Shown one piece after another: positions 11,516 through 21,218 of a stretch of DNA of 64,000 bases. The position numbers were made by a program, and so were the translations under genes. The stretch comes from Kiloniellaceae bacterium (lineage in GTDB: Bacteria > Pseudomonadota > Alphaproteobacteria > Kiloniellales > Kiloniellaceae). Numbering within the stretch: position 1 is the stretch's first letter; each line of letters begins with the position of its first letter. Where the stretch lies: NCBI GenBank assembly GCA_021776195.1, contig JAJFGK010000066.1, positions 1 to 64,000 of the forward strand. Direction: 5' to 3'. The notes under the pieces are model-generated. The model had not been told where the DNA came from. It made no database searches and saw nothing but the letters and a program-made list of their open reading frames with translations.

Positions 11516-12436
11516 GTGAAGGTCCTGGTGATCGGTGTCGGCGCGGTCGGCGGCTATTTCGGCGCCCGGCTGGCGGCGGCCGGCGAGGAGGTGATCTTCG
11601 CGGCGCGCGGCGCCACCGCCGCGGCCCTGCGCCGCTCCGGTCTGCGGGTCGAATCGCCCTTCGGCGATGCGACCGTCGAGCGGCCGGTCCTGTTCGACGA
11701 TCCCCTGAAGGTCGGCATGGTCGACGCGGTCCTGATCTGCACCAAGCTGACCGACCTGCGCGCGGCGGCGGCCCTGGCCCAGCCGGTGCTGGCCCACGAC
11801 ACCGCCGTGGTCTCGCTGCAGAACGGCCTGGTCGGCGAGACCCTTGTCTCCGAGGTCTTGGGGGCGCAGCACGCCGTCGGCGGGGTCGCCTACATCGCCG
11901 CCGAGTTGATCGAGCCCGGCCTGGTGCGGCACGAGGGCGGCTTCGCCAAACTGGCCCTGGGCGAACTCGACGGCAGCCGATCCTGGCGTCTCGACGCGCT
12001 CACCGCGGCGCTCGGGGCGGCCGGCGTCGAGGTCAACTACTCGGAAGACATCCAAGGCGACATCTGGCGCAAGTTCATCGGCCTGTCCGCCTTTTCCGGC
12101 GCCACCGCCTACTATCGCTCGGCCATCGGCCCGATCATGGCCGACCCCACCCAGCGCGCCTTCTATGGCGGGCTGCTGGCGGAGTCCGCGGCGGCGGCCC
12201 GGGCCCAGGGGATCGAGCTGCCCGAGGACTACGCCGCCAGCCAACTGGCTGGGTCGGAAAACTACCCGACGACCATGACCAGCTCGATGCTGCAGGATCT
12301 CCAGCGCGGCAAGGCCCTGGAGCTCGACTACCTCTCCGGCACCGTCGTCGCCCTCGGCCAGCGCCATGGCATCGCGACCCCGGGCCACGCCGAGGTGGTC
12401 GCCAAGCTAGAGCCCTTCAAGGGCGGCGCCGCATAG
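11516..12436 (+). CDS. panE: 2-dehydropantoate 2-reductase (ketopantoate reductase, PanE/ApbA family)
   Basis: The 306-residue protein begins with the NADP-binding Rossmann motif VIGVGAVGGYFGARLA (G-x-G-x-x-G), followed by the ApbA N-terminal domain (to about 150) and C-terminal helical domain. The catalytic lysine is expected in DIWRKFIGLSAFSG (about Lys184), and the downstream NYPTTMTSSMLQDLQRGKALELDYLSGTV region carries the conserved S-S-M-x-x-D and E-x-D residues. The reaction reduces 2-dehydropantoate to pantoate in coenzyme A synthesis. PanE paralogues with other 2-keto substrates are common, so the precise substrate is less certain than the family. The GTG start at 11516 has a strong GGGAGGAGG ribosome-binding site 6 bases upstream. 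Confidence 0.9.
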   Translation: MKVLVIGVGAVGGYFGARLAAAGEEVIFAARGATAAALRRSGLRVESPFGDATVERPVLFDDPLKVGMVDAVLICTKLTDLRAAAALAQPVLAHDTAVVSLQNGLVGETLVSEVLGAQHAVGGVAYIAAELIEPGLVRHEGGFAKLALGELDGSRSWRLDALTAALGAAGVEVNYSEDIQGDIWRKFIGLSAFSGATAYYRSAIGPIMADPTQRAFYGGLLAESAAAARAQGIELPEDYAASQLAGSENYPTTMTSSMLQDLQRGKALELDYLSGTVVALGQRHGIATPGHAEVVAKLEPFKGGAA

Positions 12437-12456
12437 CCGCCGCGAACCGCAAGCTG

Positions 12457-12475
12457 CCCGCCAGGGACTGGCGGG
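12457..12475 (+). terminator. Possible hairpin after panE
   Basis: CCCGCCAG, GGA loop and CTGGCGGG form a perfect 8-bp stem 20 bases after the panE stop. There is no T-run, so it may act as an mRNA 3' stabiliser or weak terminator only. Confidence 0.4.
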
Positions 12476-12538
12476 GCGCCGGTCCTGTGATAGCATTCAG
12501 CCGTGCCGCGCTCAGGTAAAACCCGAAAGGGGGACCGG

Positions 12539-13459
12539 ATGCCGAAAGAACGCCGACTGATTGCCAATCCGCCGCCCTGGCCGAACGGCGCGCGCTGTGC
12601 CGTGGCCTTCACCTTCGATCTGGACGCCGACAGCATCTTGCACCTGGCGCATCACCAGAACGCGACCAACCTGGTCGCCTCTATGTCGATGCTGCAGTAC
12701 GGCCCGCGCGTGGCCATGCCCCGCATCCTCGCCCTGTTCCGCGAGTTCGACATCAAGCAGACCTTTTTTCTTCCGGCCTGGTGCATGGAACGCTATCCCG
12801 ACGTCGTCGAGGCGGTCATGGCCGACGGCCACGAGATCGGGCACCACGGCTACCTGCACGAACACCCCAACGAACTGTCCGCCGAGCGCGAGGCCTATTG
12901 GCTGTGCCGCGGCATCGAGGTGATCGAGCGCTTCACCGGCGAGCGGCCGGTCGGCTACCGCGCGCCCTCCTACCGCTTCTCGCGCAACACCCTCGATCTG
13001 CTGCTGCGCGAGGGATTCGTCTACGACGCTTCGCTGTTCGGCGACGAGGTTCCCTACCGCCTGACCGACGGCACCTCGTCGCTGATCGAGCTGCCGAGCC
13101 ACTACGCCATGGACGACTGGCCGCACTACATGGTGGGCCGCGACCTCAACTACATGATGCCGATCAAGGCGCCGAGCCACGCGATGGACGTGTTTCGCGG
13201 CGAGTTCGATGCCGCCTGGCGCCACGGCGGCCTGTGGATCGCGGTCTGGCATCCTTTCCTCAGCGGACGACTGGCCCGCTTCGAGGCGATCGCCGAGCTG
13301 ATGGACCACATGGTCGAGAAGGGCGATGTCTGGTTTGCGCCCTTGCGCGATATCGCGGCCCACGTGGAGGGGCTGATCGCGGACGGCCTCTGGACGCCGC
13401 GCAGCGACACCCTGCCGCAGTACCCCGGGCCCATACCCGAATTCGAGGTCGAGCCCTGA
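12539..13459 (+). CDS. Polysaccharide deacetylase family protein (PgdA/PuuE-like NodB fold)
   Basis: The 306-residue cytosolic-looking protein has the NodB-homology catalytic motifs. Motif 1 is TFDLDAD (catalytic base Asp and metal Asp, about residues 21-27), motif 2 is HEIGHHGYLHEHP with the H-x3-H-type metal pair, motif 3 is GYRAPSYRFS, and a late HPF segment follows. There is no signal peptide. This fits the Helicobacter PgdA-like/allantoinase PuuE-like subgroup, which acts on small amides as well as polysaccharides. The substrate is therefore open. ATG 12539 was chosen for the AAAGGGGGA ribosome-binding site directly upstream; a GTG at 12503 is in frame but has no site. It is probably transcribed alone. 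Confidence 0.88.
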   Translation: MPKERRLIANPPPWPNGARCAVAFTFDLDADSILHLAHHQNATNLVASMSMLQYGPRVAMPRILALFREFDIKQTFFLPAWCMERYPDVVEAVMADGHEIGHHGYLHEHPNELSAEREAYWLCRGIEVIERFTGERPVGYRAPSYRFSRNTLDLLLREGFVYDASLFGDEVPYRLTDGTSSLIELPSHYAMDDWPHYMVGRDLNYMMPIKAPSHAMDVFRGEFDAAWRHGGLWIAVWHPFLSGRLARFEAIAELMDHMVEKGDVWFAPLRDIAAHVEGLIADGLWTPRSDTLPQYPGPIPEFEVEP

Positions 13460-13464
13460 CCGTT

Positions 13465-13512
13465 CGGCGGCCTTGAGATCCAATCCGGTCCGGGGTGCTG
13501 TCAAGGCCGCCG
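13465..13512. terminator. Long inverted repeat after deacetylase gene
   Basis: CGGCGGCCTTGA (13465-13476) and TCAAGGCCGCCG (13501-13512) are perfect 12-bp arms with a 24-base loop, starting 6 bases after the stop. No T-run follows. It is a likely RNA hairpin or factor-dependent stop; an operator is the alternative. Confidence 0.45.
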
Positions 13513-13721
13513 ATGATAGCCCGCTTCACGGTGTATCCTCTTGCGCACCCGCGGGCGCGCCGCGCTAGGATCGAAGCGCGACCGGGTGGTGAATCGGGCG
13601 GCCGCGTAGCGGCCCGGCGGTTTTCTTTATGGCCTCTTCGTGACGCGCCTTGTCATGATCGGGCCACGTTTGACGCTCACAGTGGTCTGGTATTTGGCCA
13701 AATTGGCAGGGAGCACCCATC

Positions 13722-16700
13722 ATGCGCGGCATTCGCCAGATTTCTTTTTTTCTGATCTCGGCTCTGGTGGGCGCGGCCTGCTGGGGGATCGCCGCCGGTG
13801 CCGTCGCCCAGGAAAGCGCCGTGCCAGCCAATGTGGTGCCCGACAGTGTGGTGCGCGACAGCGAGCGGCCCCTGATCGAGGCCGACTTCGCGATTCCCGA
13901 CCTGAGCGATCGGGTGATCCTGCTGCAGGCGCGCTTCCTGGCCCTCGCCGAGCATCTGCGGGGCATGGAAGGGCGCGTCTCGCGGGACGGCGTCGATGAG
14001 CGCCTCGCCGAGCTTTTCCTGCCCGAGCGGCCGGACGAGTTCAGGCGGGACTACAAAAGCGAGCTGAAAATTGCCGGCGGCGCCGGCGGGCTCGACGATT
14101 GGCAAACCCTGGCCGGGTCTTATCTGGAAAAGGGCCGGCTCGACGATGCCATGACGGCGGCCTTCACGGTCTACCGCGACAGCAAGGTCGAACCGCAGCG
14201 CGCCAAGGCGGTGGCGGCGATGGCCGAGGCGGCGCTGGCCAAGGGCGAGCTGCGCCTGGCGCTCAACCTCTACAGCAAGGCGGTCGAAATCTATGGCGAG
14301 CGCGACCTGCGGCGGCGCCTGGCCACGCTCATCGAGCGCCACGACCTGCGGGTCGAGGATGTCGCGATCGATGTCGAGAACCGCCTGCCCTCGGCCTGCG
14401 TGGTCTTCACCCAGAGCCTGTCGAAACGCCTGCCCCTGCCGATCGAGGACTATGTGGAATTGACGCCGGCCGGCGACGTCGATATCGCGGCCCGGGACAA
14501 GAGCATCTGCCTGCGCGGTCTCGAGTTCGGTGGCGACTATACCCTGCGTCTCCGTCCTGGCCTGGTCGGGGCCGAGGGCGCGCGCATGTATGGCGGCTTC
14601 GAGCGCCGCTTTCGCGTCAACGACCGCACGCCGCGAATTCTTTTCGCCGCCAACAGCTATGTGCTGGCCAAGACGGGCGCCTCCGGACTCCCGGTCAAGA
14701 CGGTCAATCTCGACGCGGTGGACCTGAAACTCTATCGCATCGACGATCGCAATCTGGTGCGGCCGATCCTGGCGGGCCAGCTCGACAGCAATCTCTACGG
14801 CAGCGAGGAGGGCGACCTCGAAGCCTCGACCGGGGTCCTGGTCTGGCAGGGCCGCCTGGCCGTCGAGGCGCAGCGCAATCAAGAGATCACCACCCTGGTC
14901 CCGGTCGGCGAGATCCTTCCCGACCGCAAGCCCGGTCTCTATGTCGTGGTGGCCCGCCTACCCGACGAGAAGCCGGAAGACTCCTGGCGCCAGCACGCGA
15001 CCCAGTGGCTGGTGCTGTCGGACCTCGGCCTGGTGACCTTCCAGGGCGAGGACGGGCTGCATCTGCTGGCACGGTCGCTGGAGACGGCGCTTCCGCTCGC
15101 CGGGGTCGAGTTCACGCTGGTGGCCCGCAACAACGTCCTGCTCGGCAGCGCGATCAGCGGCGCCGATGGCCTGGCCCGCTTTGCGCCGGGGCTGCTGCGC
15201 GGCGCGGGCGGCGAACGGCCGGCCTTCGTGACCGCCTCGACCGCGGCCGGCGATCACAACTTCCTGCGTCTGACCGGCGCCGCCCTGGACCTGAGCGAAC
15301 GCGGCATCGAGGGCCGCGAGGCGCCGAAGGGCCTGGACGCCTTTCTCTACAGCGAACGCGGCGTCTACCGGCCGGGCGAGAAGGTCTATCTCAGTGCCCT
15401 GCTGCGCGACGCCCGCGCCGCGGCCAAAGGCGGCCTGCCCCTGACCGTCAAGGTGACGCGGCCCGGCGGCGCCGAGGCCTACCACCGCACCCTCAAGGGC
15501 GACGACCTGGGCGGCTACCTTTTCGAGGTCCCGCTTTCGCCGGCGGCGCGGCCCGGTAGCTGGGTCGCCCAGGCCTATCTCGATCCAACGAAAGCGCCCG
15601 TGGGCTCCACCGTTTTCCAGGTCGAGGACTTCGTGCCGCCCCGGCTCGAGGCGGAGCTCGAGGCCGAGGCCGATTGGCTGGTCCCCGGCGGCGGTACCGA
15701 TGTGGTGCTGACCGGCCGGTTCCTCTATGGGCCGCCGGCCGCCGACCTCGAGACCGAGGCGCGGCTCGCGCTCTTGGTCGACCCCACGCCCTTCCCCGGC
15801 TACGAGACCTTCCGCTTCGGGCTGGTTCAGGAGGACTATCGGCCGCGGCGGCAGAGCCTGGCTAGCGCCCGCACAGATCAGGAGGGCCGGGCGGTCATCA
15901 GGCTGACCGTGGACCAGGTGCCGGACAGCTCCCACCCCCTGATGGCCGAGCTGCGCGCTGGCCTGCTCGACCTGGGCGGCCGGCCGGTCCAGGCCCGTCT
16001 GCGCCTGCCGATCCGCACCCGGGCGGTGGAGTTGGGTCTGCGCCCGCTCTTTGGCGGGTCGCCCAAGGCGGAAGTCGCCCGGTTGGGCGCCGATGGCGAG
16101 GCGGTCTACGATCTGGTGGCTCTCGACCGGTCCGGCCAGCCGGTTCCCGGTCAGGCCGTGGCCTACGAGTGGCTACGCGAAATCTATGATTACAGTTGGT
16201 ACCAGCAGGGCGGCGAGTGGCGTTTCCGCACCACGGTCTACGACGAAGTGGTGGCGACCGGGGAGACGGTCCTCGGCGACGACGGACGGGGCCAGCTGTC
16301 GCGCCGCCTGGGCGATGGCCGCTATCGCCTGGAAGTATTCGATCCCAGCGCCGAGGTCAACGGCGGCTCGATCGCCAGCCATCGCTTCAGTGCCGGCTGG
16401 TGGTACGGACCGGCGGCGCCCGACGTACCCGATGCCCTGGAGTTGAGCCTGGAGCGCGACAGCCTGCGCGACGGCGAGGTTCTGAAAGCCTTCCTGCGCG
16501 CGCCCTTTGCCGGTCAGGCCGTCGTGACCGTGATGAACGACGGCCTGCGCCACAGCGAAACCCTGGCGCTTCCCGCCGAGGGTCGCAAGATCGCATTGCC
16601 GGTGGACGCCGCCTGGGGCCCGGGCGCCTATCTGATGGTCACCGCCTTTCGGCCCGATGCCGGCAAGCCCTCGCCGCTGCCGGTCCGGGCCATGGGCCTG

Positions 16701-19046
16701 GCCTGGTTCTCGATCGACCGCGCCGAGACCACGCTGGAGGTCGAGATCACCGTGCCGGACAGCGTCCTGCCGCGCCAGGAGGTGTCACTGCCGATCACGG
16801 TCGCGGGCGCGGCCAGCGGCGAGGCGCTGCGCGTGACCCTGGCCGCCGTCGATGACGGGATCCTGCAGCTCACCGGTTACCGTCCGCCCAGCCCCGAGGA
16901 TCACTATCTCGGCAAGCGCCGCCTGGCGATGGATGTCCGCGACCTCTATGGCCGCCTGATTCGCCCGCTCGAGGGTCAGCCGGGCCGGCTCCGCAGCGGC
17001 GGCGACCGGGCGGGCGAGAACCTTCAGGGGATCAGCCTGCGCAGCGTGAAGACCGTCGCGCTTTATCAGCGCGACATCGAGCTGGACGACCAGGGCCGGG
17101 CCACGGTCACGCTCGACCTGCCGGACTTCAACGGCCGCCTGCGGCTCATGGCCGTGGCCTACGGCCGCAGCCGGGTCGGCAGCGGCTCGGCTGCGCTGAT
17201 CGTTCGCGACCCGATGATCGCCGATCTGCTGTTGCCGCGCTTTCTGGCGCTGGACGACCTGGCCGAGGCCACGCTCGACCTGCAAAACCTCTCGGGCGCG
17301 AGCCAGAGCGTCACGGTGCAGGTCGCGGCGGAGGGTGCCGTGGCACTGGCGGGCGCGGGCGAGACCCTCGGGCGCTTCGAGGTGACCCTGGCGCCGGACG
17401 CCCGCGAAACGCTCGACCTCAGGGTCGAGGGCGTGGCGGTGGGCACCGGCGCGCTCAGCCTTTCGGTCGAGGGCGAGGGCCTGGAGACGATCGAGCGTCA
17501 CTGGGACCTCGAGGTACGCGCCGCCCAGCCCTTCATCACCGAACGCCAGGTCCGTATTCTGGCACCGGGGGAGCGGCTCGCCCTCGACGGCGGATCCTTC
17601 GCCGGGTTCCTGCCGGAGACCCTGGAAACCCGTATCACCGTCACCGCCGGGGCCGACTTCAATCTGCCCGATTTGCTCGATTCCCTGGACCGCTACCCTT
17701 ACGGCTGCACGGAGCAGACTGTGTCGCGGGCCTTCCCGCTGCTGTACTACGGCGACCTCGCCGAGCAGGCCGCGCGCGACCGCGACGATCAGGATTCGGC
17801 GCGCCGGGTCGATCGTTCGATCCGGCGTATCCTGGAGCGCCAGCGCGGCGACGGCTCCTTCGCCACCTGGGAGTCCTATGGCCGCAGCGAGCCGTGGCTC
17901 AGCGCCTATGTCTTCGATTTTCTGACCCGTGCCAAGGACGCCGGACACGCGGTCCCGCCGGCGGCCTACGACCACACCCTGGCCTGGCTGGAGGCTTACG
18001 CGCAGCAGAGCAGCGGGGCGCTCTATGCCCGGGCCTATGCCTTCTATGCCCTGGCCCGTATCGGCAAGGCCAAGGCGAGCAGCCTGCGTTACTTCGCGGA
18101 GACCTACGGCGATCGAATTCAAACCCGCCTTGGCCTCGGCCAGGTCGCTGCCGCGCTGGCCTTCCTCGGCGAGCGCGAGCGGGCCGAGCTGTTCTTCGAG
18201 AAGGCCATCGCCAATCGGCGGCCGCGCGCGGCGGTGATCCGCGATTATGGCTCGGACCTGCGCGACGGCGCCGCGATCGCCGCTCTTCTGGCCGAGGCAT
18301 TCCCCGGGACCGAGCGCGCCCTGCGGCTGGCCGACGCCTTGGAAGGCGATTTCGACCTCAGGCAGTACTTCTCGACCCAGGAAGAGGCCTGGCTGATCCT
18401 GGCCACCCACGCTTTGAACAGCGGCGAGGGGGCGGCCTACCGCGTGGCGCTGAACGACGGCGAAACCCTGTCGCGTCGCGAGGCTCTGCGCCGGCGGTTG
18501 GATCACGCCGCGCTCGATGCCGGCTTCGCGGTCGAGAACCGGGGCGAGGCCCCGCTGCGTGTGATCGGCGCCACCCGAGGCGTCCCGCGCGATCCGCTGC
18601 CGGCGGCGGCAACCGGCTTCAGCCTGACCCGGACCTTCTACTCCGAGGCGGGCGCCGTCACCGACCTGGAGGCGGTCAAGCAGAACGACCGCTTCGTCGT
18701 CCTGATCGAAGGCCGGGCGGAAAACGACCGCGAGCAACAGGCCCTGGTGGTCGATCTGCTGCCGGCCGGGTTCGAGATCGAAAACAGCGCCCTGGGCGGC
18801 GACGGCGCGGACCGCTCCTTTGCCTTCCTGCCGCCGCTGTCGGAGACCGCCTTCACGGCGGCCCGCGACGACCGCTATGTCGCCGCCCTCGATCTCGCGG
18901 GCCGCCAACACTTTGCCGTGGCCTACCTGGTGCGGGCCGTCACGCCCGGCCGCTTTGCCCTGCCGGGCAGCTTCGTCGAGGACATGTACCGGCCGAAGTT
19001 CCACGCCCGCACCGCCCGGGCCGATATCACCATCGTCCGGCCATGA
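13722..19046 (+). CDS. Bacterial alpha-2-macroglobulin family protein (thioester protease trap)
   Basis: The 1774-residue protein has an N-terminal signal segment (about residues 5-28), then macroglobulin-like beta domains including YSERGVYRPGEKVYLSALLRD (typical MG2/A2M_N) and the SFAGFLPETLETRITV region. The complement-like thioester domain has the motif Cys-Thr-Glu-Gln in YPYGCTEQTVSRAFP (Cys about 1329). CxEQ is the intact thioester needed for covalent trapping of proteases. Bacterial A2Ms sit in the periplasm and work with penicillin-binding protein 1C. Here pbpC follows with an ATGA overlap, which strongly supports that partnership. No canonical lipobox is seen (GAAC lacks the hydrophobic -3 residue), so membrane attachment may differ from E. 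coli YfhM. ATG 13722 has a CAGGGAG site upstream. Confidence 0.95.
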   Translation: MRGIRQISFFLISALVGAACWGIAAGAVAQESAVPANVVPDSVVRDSERPLIEADFAIPDLSDRVILLQARFLALAEHLRGMEGRVSRDGVDERLAELFLPERPDEFRRDYKSELKIAGGAGGLDDWQTLAGSYLEKGRLDDAMTAAFTVYRDSKVEPQRAKAVAAMAEAALAKGELRLALNLYSKAVEIYGERDLRRRLATLIERHDLRVEDVAIDVENRLPSACVVFTQSLSKRLPLPIEDYVELTPAGDVDIAARDKSICLRGLEFGGDYTLRLRPGLVGAEGARMYGGFERRFRVNDRTPRILFAANSYVLAKTGASGLPVKTVNLDAVDLKLYRIDDRNLVRPILAGQLDSNLYGSEEGDLEASTGVLVWQGRLAVEAQRNQEITTLVPVGEILPDRKPGLYVVVARLPDEKPEDSWRQHATQWLVLSDLGLVTFQGEDGLHLLARSLETALPLAGVEFTLVARNNVLLGSAISGADGLARFAPGLLRGAGGERPAFVTASTAAGDHNFLRLTGAALDLSERGIEGREAPKGLDAFLYSERGVYRPGEKVYLSALLRDARAAAKGGLPLTVKVTRPGGAEAYHRTLKGDDLGGYLFEVPLSPAARPGSWVAQAYLDPTKAPVGSTVFQVEDFVPPRLEAELEAEADWLVPGGGTDVVLTGRFLYGPPAADLETEARLALLVDPTPFPGYETFRFGLVQEDYRPRRQSLASARTDQEGRAVIRLTVDQVPDSSHPLMAELRAGLLDLGGRPVQARLRLPIRTRAVELGLRPLFGGSPKAEVARLGADGEAVYDLVALDRSGQPVPGQAVAYEWLREIYDYSWYQQGGEWRFRTTVYDEVVATGETVLGDDGRGQLSRRLGDGRYRLEVFDPSAEVNGGSIASHRFSAGWWYGPAAPDVPDALELSLERDSLRDGEVLKAFLRAPFAGQAVVTVMNDGLRHSETLALPAEGRKIALPVDAAWGPGAYLMVTAFRPDAGKPSPLPVRAMGLAWFSIDRAETTLEVEITVPDSVLPRQEVSLPITVAGAASGEALRVTLAAVDDGILQLTGYRPPSPEDHYLGKRRLAMDVRDLYGRLIRPLEGQPGRLRSGGDRAGENLQGISLRSVKTVALYQRDIELDDQGRATVTLDLPDFNGRLRLMAVAYGRSRVGSGSAALIVRDPMIADLLLPRFLALDDLAEATLDLQNLSGASQSVTVQVAAEGAVALAGAGETLGRFEVTLAPDARETLDLRVEGVAVGTGALSLSVEGEGLETIERHWDLEVRAAQPFITERQVRILAPGERLALDGGSFAGFLPETLETRITVTAGADFNLPDLLDSLDRYPYGCTEQTVSRAFPLLYYGDLAEQAARDRDDQDSARRVDRSIRRILERQRGDGSFATWESYGRSEPWLSAYVFDFLTRAKDAGHAVPPAAYDHTLAWLEAYAQQSSGALYARAYAFYALARIGKAKASSLRYFAETYGDRIQTRLGLGQVAAALAFLGERERAELFFEKAIANRRPRAAVIRDYGSDLRDGAAIAALLAEAFPGTERALRLADALEGDFDLRQYFSTQEEAWLILATHALNSGEGAAYRVALNDGETLSRREALRRRLDHAALDAGFAVENRGEAPLRVIGATRGVPRDPLPAAATGFSLTRTFYSEAGAVTDLEAVKQNDRFVVLIEGRAENDREQQALVVDLLPAGFEIENSALGGDGADRSFAFLPPLSETAFTAARDDRYVAALDLAGRQHFAVAYLVRAVTPGRFALPGSFVEDMYRPKFHARTARADITIVRP
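13833..13862 (+). repeat. 15-bp direct repeat near A2M start
   Basis: GTGGTGCCCGACAGT (13833-13847) is followed directly by GTGGTGCGCGACAGC (13848-13862). The repeat is in frame (VVPDS-VVRDS) and lies just after the signal segment. Confidence 0.8.
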
Positions 19047-21199
19047 CCCGGGAAATCTATGCCAAAAGACACGGGCCTTGCGAAAGACACGGGCCACCTC
19101 GGGTCGCGCGCCCGCGCCTGTGGCTCGCTCTGTGGCTGGTCGGCTTTCTGGCGGTCCTCGCGCCGGCTGTGTTTCATGTCCTGGACCGTGCCTATCCGCC
19201 GGATCTGACGCGCTTGGAAAGCCTGTCGCGGGAGGTCCTGGACCGCGACGGCCGGCGCCTGCGAAGCTATCTCTCCACCGACGGATTCCGCCGACTGCCG
19301 GCTGCCCTCGAGGCCGTCGACCGTGACTATCTGACCCTGCTTGTCGCCTTCGAGGACAAACGTTTCTGGGATCACCCTGGAGTGGACGCTCTGGCCGTCT
19401 TGCGGGCCGGCTGGCAGGCGTTGCGCCATGGCCGGGTGGTCTCCGGCGCTTCGACCCTGACCATGCAGGCCGCCCGCCTGCTCGAGCCCCGGCCGCGTGG
19501 CTTGGGCGCCAAGCTGATCGAAATGGGCCGCGCGCTGCAGTTGGAGCGCCGCTACAGCAAGCCCGAGATCCTGCGTATCTACATGACCCTGGCGCCCTTT
19601 GGCGGAAATCTCGAAGGCGTGACCGCCGCGTCCCTGCGCTACTTCGGGCGGCCGCCGAAGATCTTGACCCTGGAGGAGGCAGCCCTGCTGGTCGCCTTGC
19701 CGCAGTCGCCGACCCGATTGCAGCCCCGGAACCATCCCGCGGCGGCCCGCGCCGCCCGCGACAAGGTGCTGACCCGCGCCGCCCAGGCGGGCCTTCTGAC
19801 GCCGGAGGACCTGGCGCGGGCCAAGGCGGAGCCGCTGGCCCTGGCGACCCGACACCTTTCACGGGCCGCGCCGCACCTGTCCGACCGGCTGATCGCCGGC
19901 GACCCGGACGCAACGGTCATCCGCAGCGGCCTGGACGGCGCGTTGCAACGCCGTTGGGAGGACGTGGTTCGCGACTGGGCGCGGCAGTTCGGGCCGGCGG
20001 TCAGCGTCGCTGTCCTGGCGGTGGAAAACCGCAGCCGCCGGGTGCGGGCCTATATTGGGTCGGCCGATTTTCATGCCCGGGACAGTGCCGGTCAAGTCGA
20101 TGTCGTGCGGTCCCTGCGCTCGCCGGGCTCGACCTTGAAGCCGCTCATCTACGCCCTGGCCTTCGAGCGCGGCCTCGCCCATCCGGCGACCTTGGTCGAC
20201 GACGTGCCGACGCAGTTCGGGGACTATGCGCCGAGCAATTTCATGGCCAAGCACTATGGCCGGGTCACCCTGACCCAGGCCTTGCGGCGCTCGCTCAACG
20301 TCCCCGCCGTGGCGCTGCTGGAGCGCCTGGGCCCGGTCGGCGTCGCCGAGCGGCTGCGCCGGGCCGGGATGCGGCTCGACTTCGGCGGCGCGGCGGCGGA
20401 ACCGGGTCTCGCCTTCGCCCTGGGCGGCGTCGGGACCACGCTGGAGGACCTGGTGGCGGTCTACGGGGCTCTCGCCGACGACGGCCGGCTGCGGCCGCTG
20501 CGCTACCTGACGCCGGAAGCCGGCGGTGCCCATGGAGTCGATCTGACGGAACCGCCGCTCTTCGGCGCGGCGGCGCGTTGGTACGTCGGCGAGATCCTCC
20601 GCGGGGTGCGGCCGCCCGACAGCCTCTTGCCGGACCGCTACCGCTCCCAGGCGCGCCCGCTCGCTTTCAAGACCGGGACCTCCTATGGCTTTCGCGACGC
20701 CTGGGCGATCGGCTACGACGCCAACCACACGGTGGGGGTCTGGATCGGCCGGCCCGACGGCACGCCCAGTCCGGGGCGCTACGGCGCCAACACCGCCGCG
20801 CCGCTGTTGTTCCGGCTGTTCGACGACCTGCCGCCGGGTGGACGGACCCGCCCGGTCAGGCCGGCCCAGGCCCTGCCGCTCGACGCCGCCCTGCCGCCGG
20901 GCCAGCGGTTGCTAGGCGAAGACTTTACCCGCGGCCGTGTCGCCGCCGCGGGGCCGCCGCCGCGCATTGCCTTTCCCCTGGACGGGTCGGTGATGAGCCA
21001 TTCGGCGCGCGACATGACCCTGGAGGCCGAAGGCGGGCGGCGGCCGCTCACCTGGATCGTCAACGGACAGCCGCTGTCGGCCCGGGGCGACCGCTGGCAT
21101 GCCCGCTGGCGTCCAGACGGTATCGGGTTCAACGATATCGTTCTGATCGACGCCCTCGGCCGCCAGGCCAGCGCCAGGGTTCGTCTGCTGTCCAATTAG
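19043..21199 (+). CDS. pbpC: Penicillin-binding protein 1C
   Basis: The 718-residue bifunctional class A PBP has one N-terminal membrane helix (about residues 25-45). The glycosyltransferase 51 domain contains the catalytic Glu in VAFEDKRFWDHPGVD and the GASTLTMQAARLL motif. The transpeptidase domain has Ser-x-x-Lys in SPGSTLKPLIY (Ser about 364), Ser-x-Asn in RRSLNVPAV and Lys-Thr-Gly in FKTGTSYGF (about 542). A C-terminal PBP1C beta domain covers about the last 90 residues (PRIAFPLDGSVM onward). It polymerises and cross-links peptidoglycan and partners with A2M, encoded upstream with an ATGA overlap at 19043-19046. An 18-bp duplication just after the start codon region adds a repeated basic RHGP motif. 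Confidence 0.96.
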   Translation: MTREIYAKRHGPCERHGPPRVARPRLWLALWLVGFLAVLAPAVFHVLDRAYPPDLTRLESLSREVLDRDGRRLRSYLSTDGFRRLPAALEAVDRDYLTLLVAFEDKRFWDHPGVDALAVLRAGWQALRHGRVVSGASTLTMQAARLLEPRPRGLGAKLIEMGRALQLERRYSKPEILRIYMTLAPFGGNLEGVTAASLRYFGRPPKILTLEEAALLVALPQSPTRLQPRNHPAAARAARDKVLTRAAQAGLLTPEDLARAKAEPLALATRHLSRAAPHLSDRLIAGDPDATVIRSGLDGALQRRWEDVVRDWARQFGPAVSVAVLAVENRSRRVRAYIGSADFHARDSAGQVDVVRSLRSPGSTLKPLIYALAFERGLAHPATLVDDVPTQFGDYAPSNFMAKHYGRVTLTQALRRSLNVPAVALLERLGPVGVAERLRRAGMRLDFGGAAAEPGLAFALGGVGTTLEDLVAVYGALADDGRLRPLRYLTPEAGGAHGVDLTEPPLFGAAARWYVGEILRGVRPPDSLLPDRYRSQARPLAFKTGTSYGFRDAWAIGYDANHTVGVWIGRPDGTPSPGRYGANTAAPLLFRLFDDLPPGGRTRPVRPAQALPLDAALPPGQRLLGEDFTRGRVAAAGPPPRIAFPLDGSVMSHSARDMTLEAEGGRRPLTWIVNGQPLSARGDRWHARWRPDGIGFNDIVLIDALGRQASARVRLLSN
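19065..19100 (+). repeat. 18-bp direct repeat in pbpC start
   Basis: AAAGACACGGGCC begins both 19065-19082 and 19083-19100, an 18-base period in frame that encodes KRHGPC and ERHGPP in the cytosolic tail before the membrane helix. Confidence 0.8.
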
Positions 21200-21218
21200 G
21201 GTCGGTGCGGGTGCCGGC

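Noticed and set aside
16785..19913. 1042-residue open frame on the minus strand opposite the A2M/pbpC junction
   Set aside because: It is antisense to two well-supported genes, has Arg/Gly/Pro-rich composition without domains and starts without a ribosome-binding site; long antisense frames are expected at this GC content.
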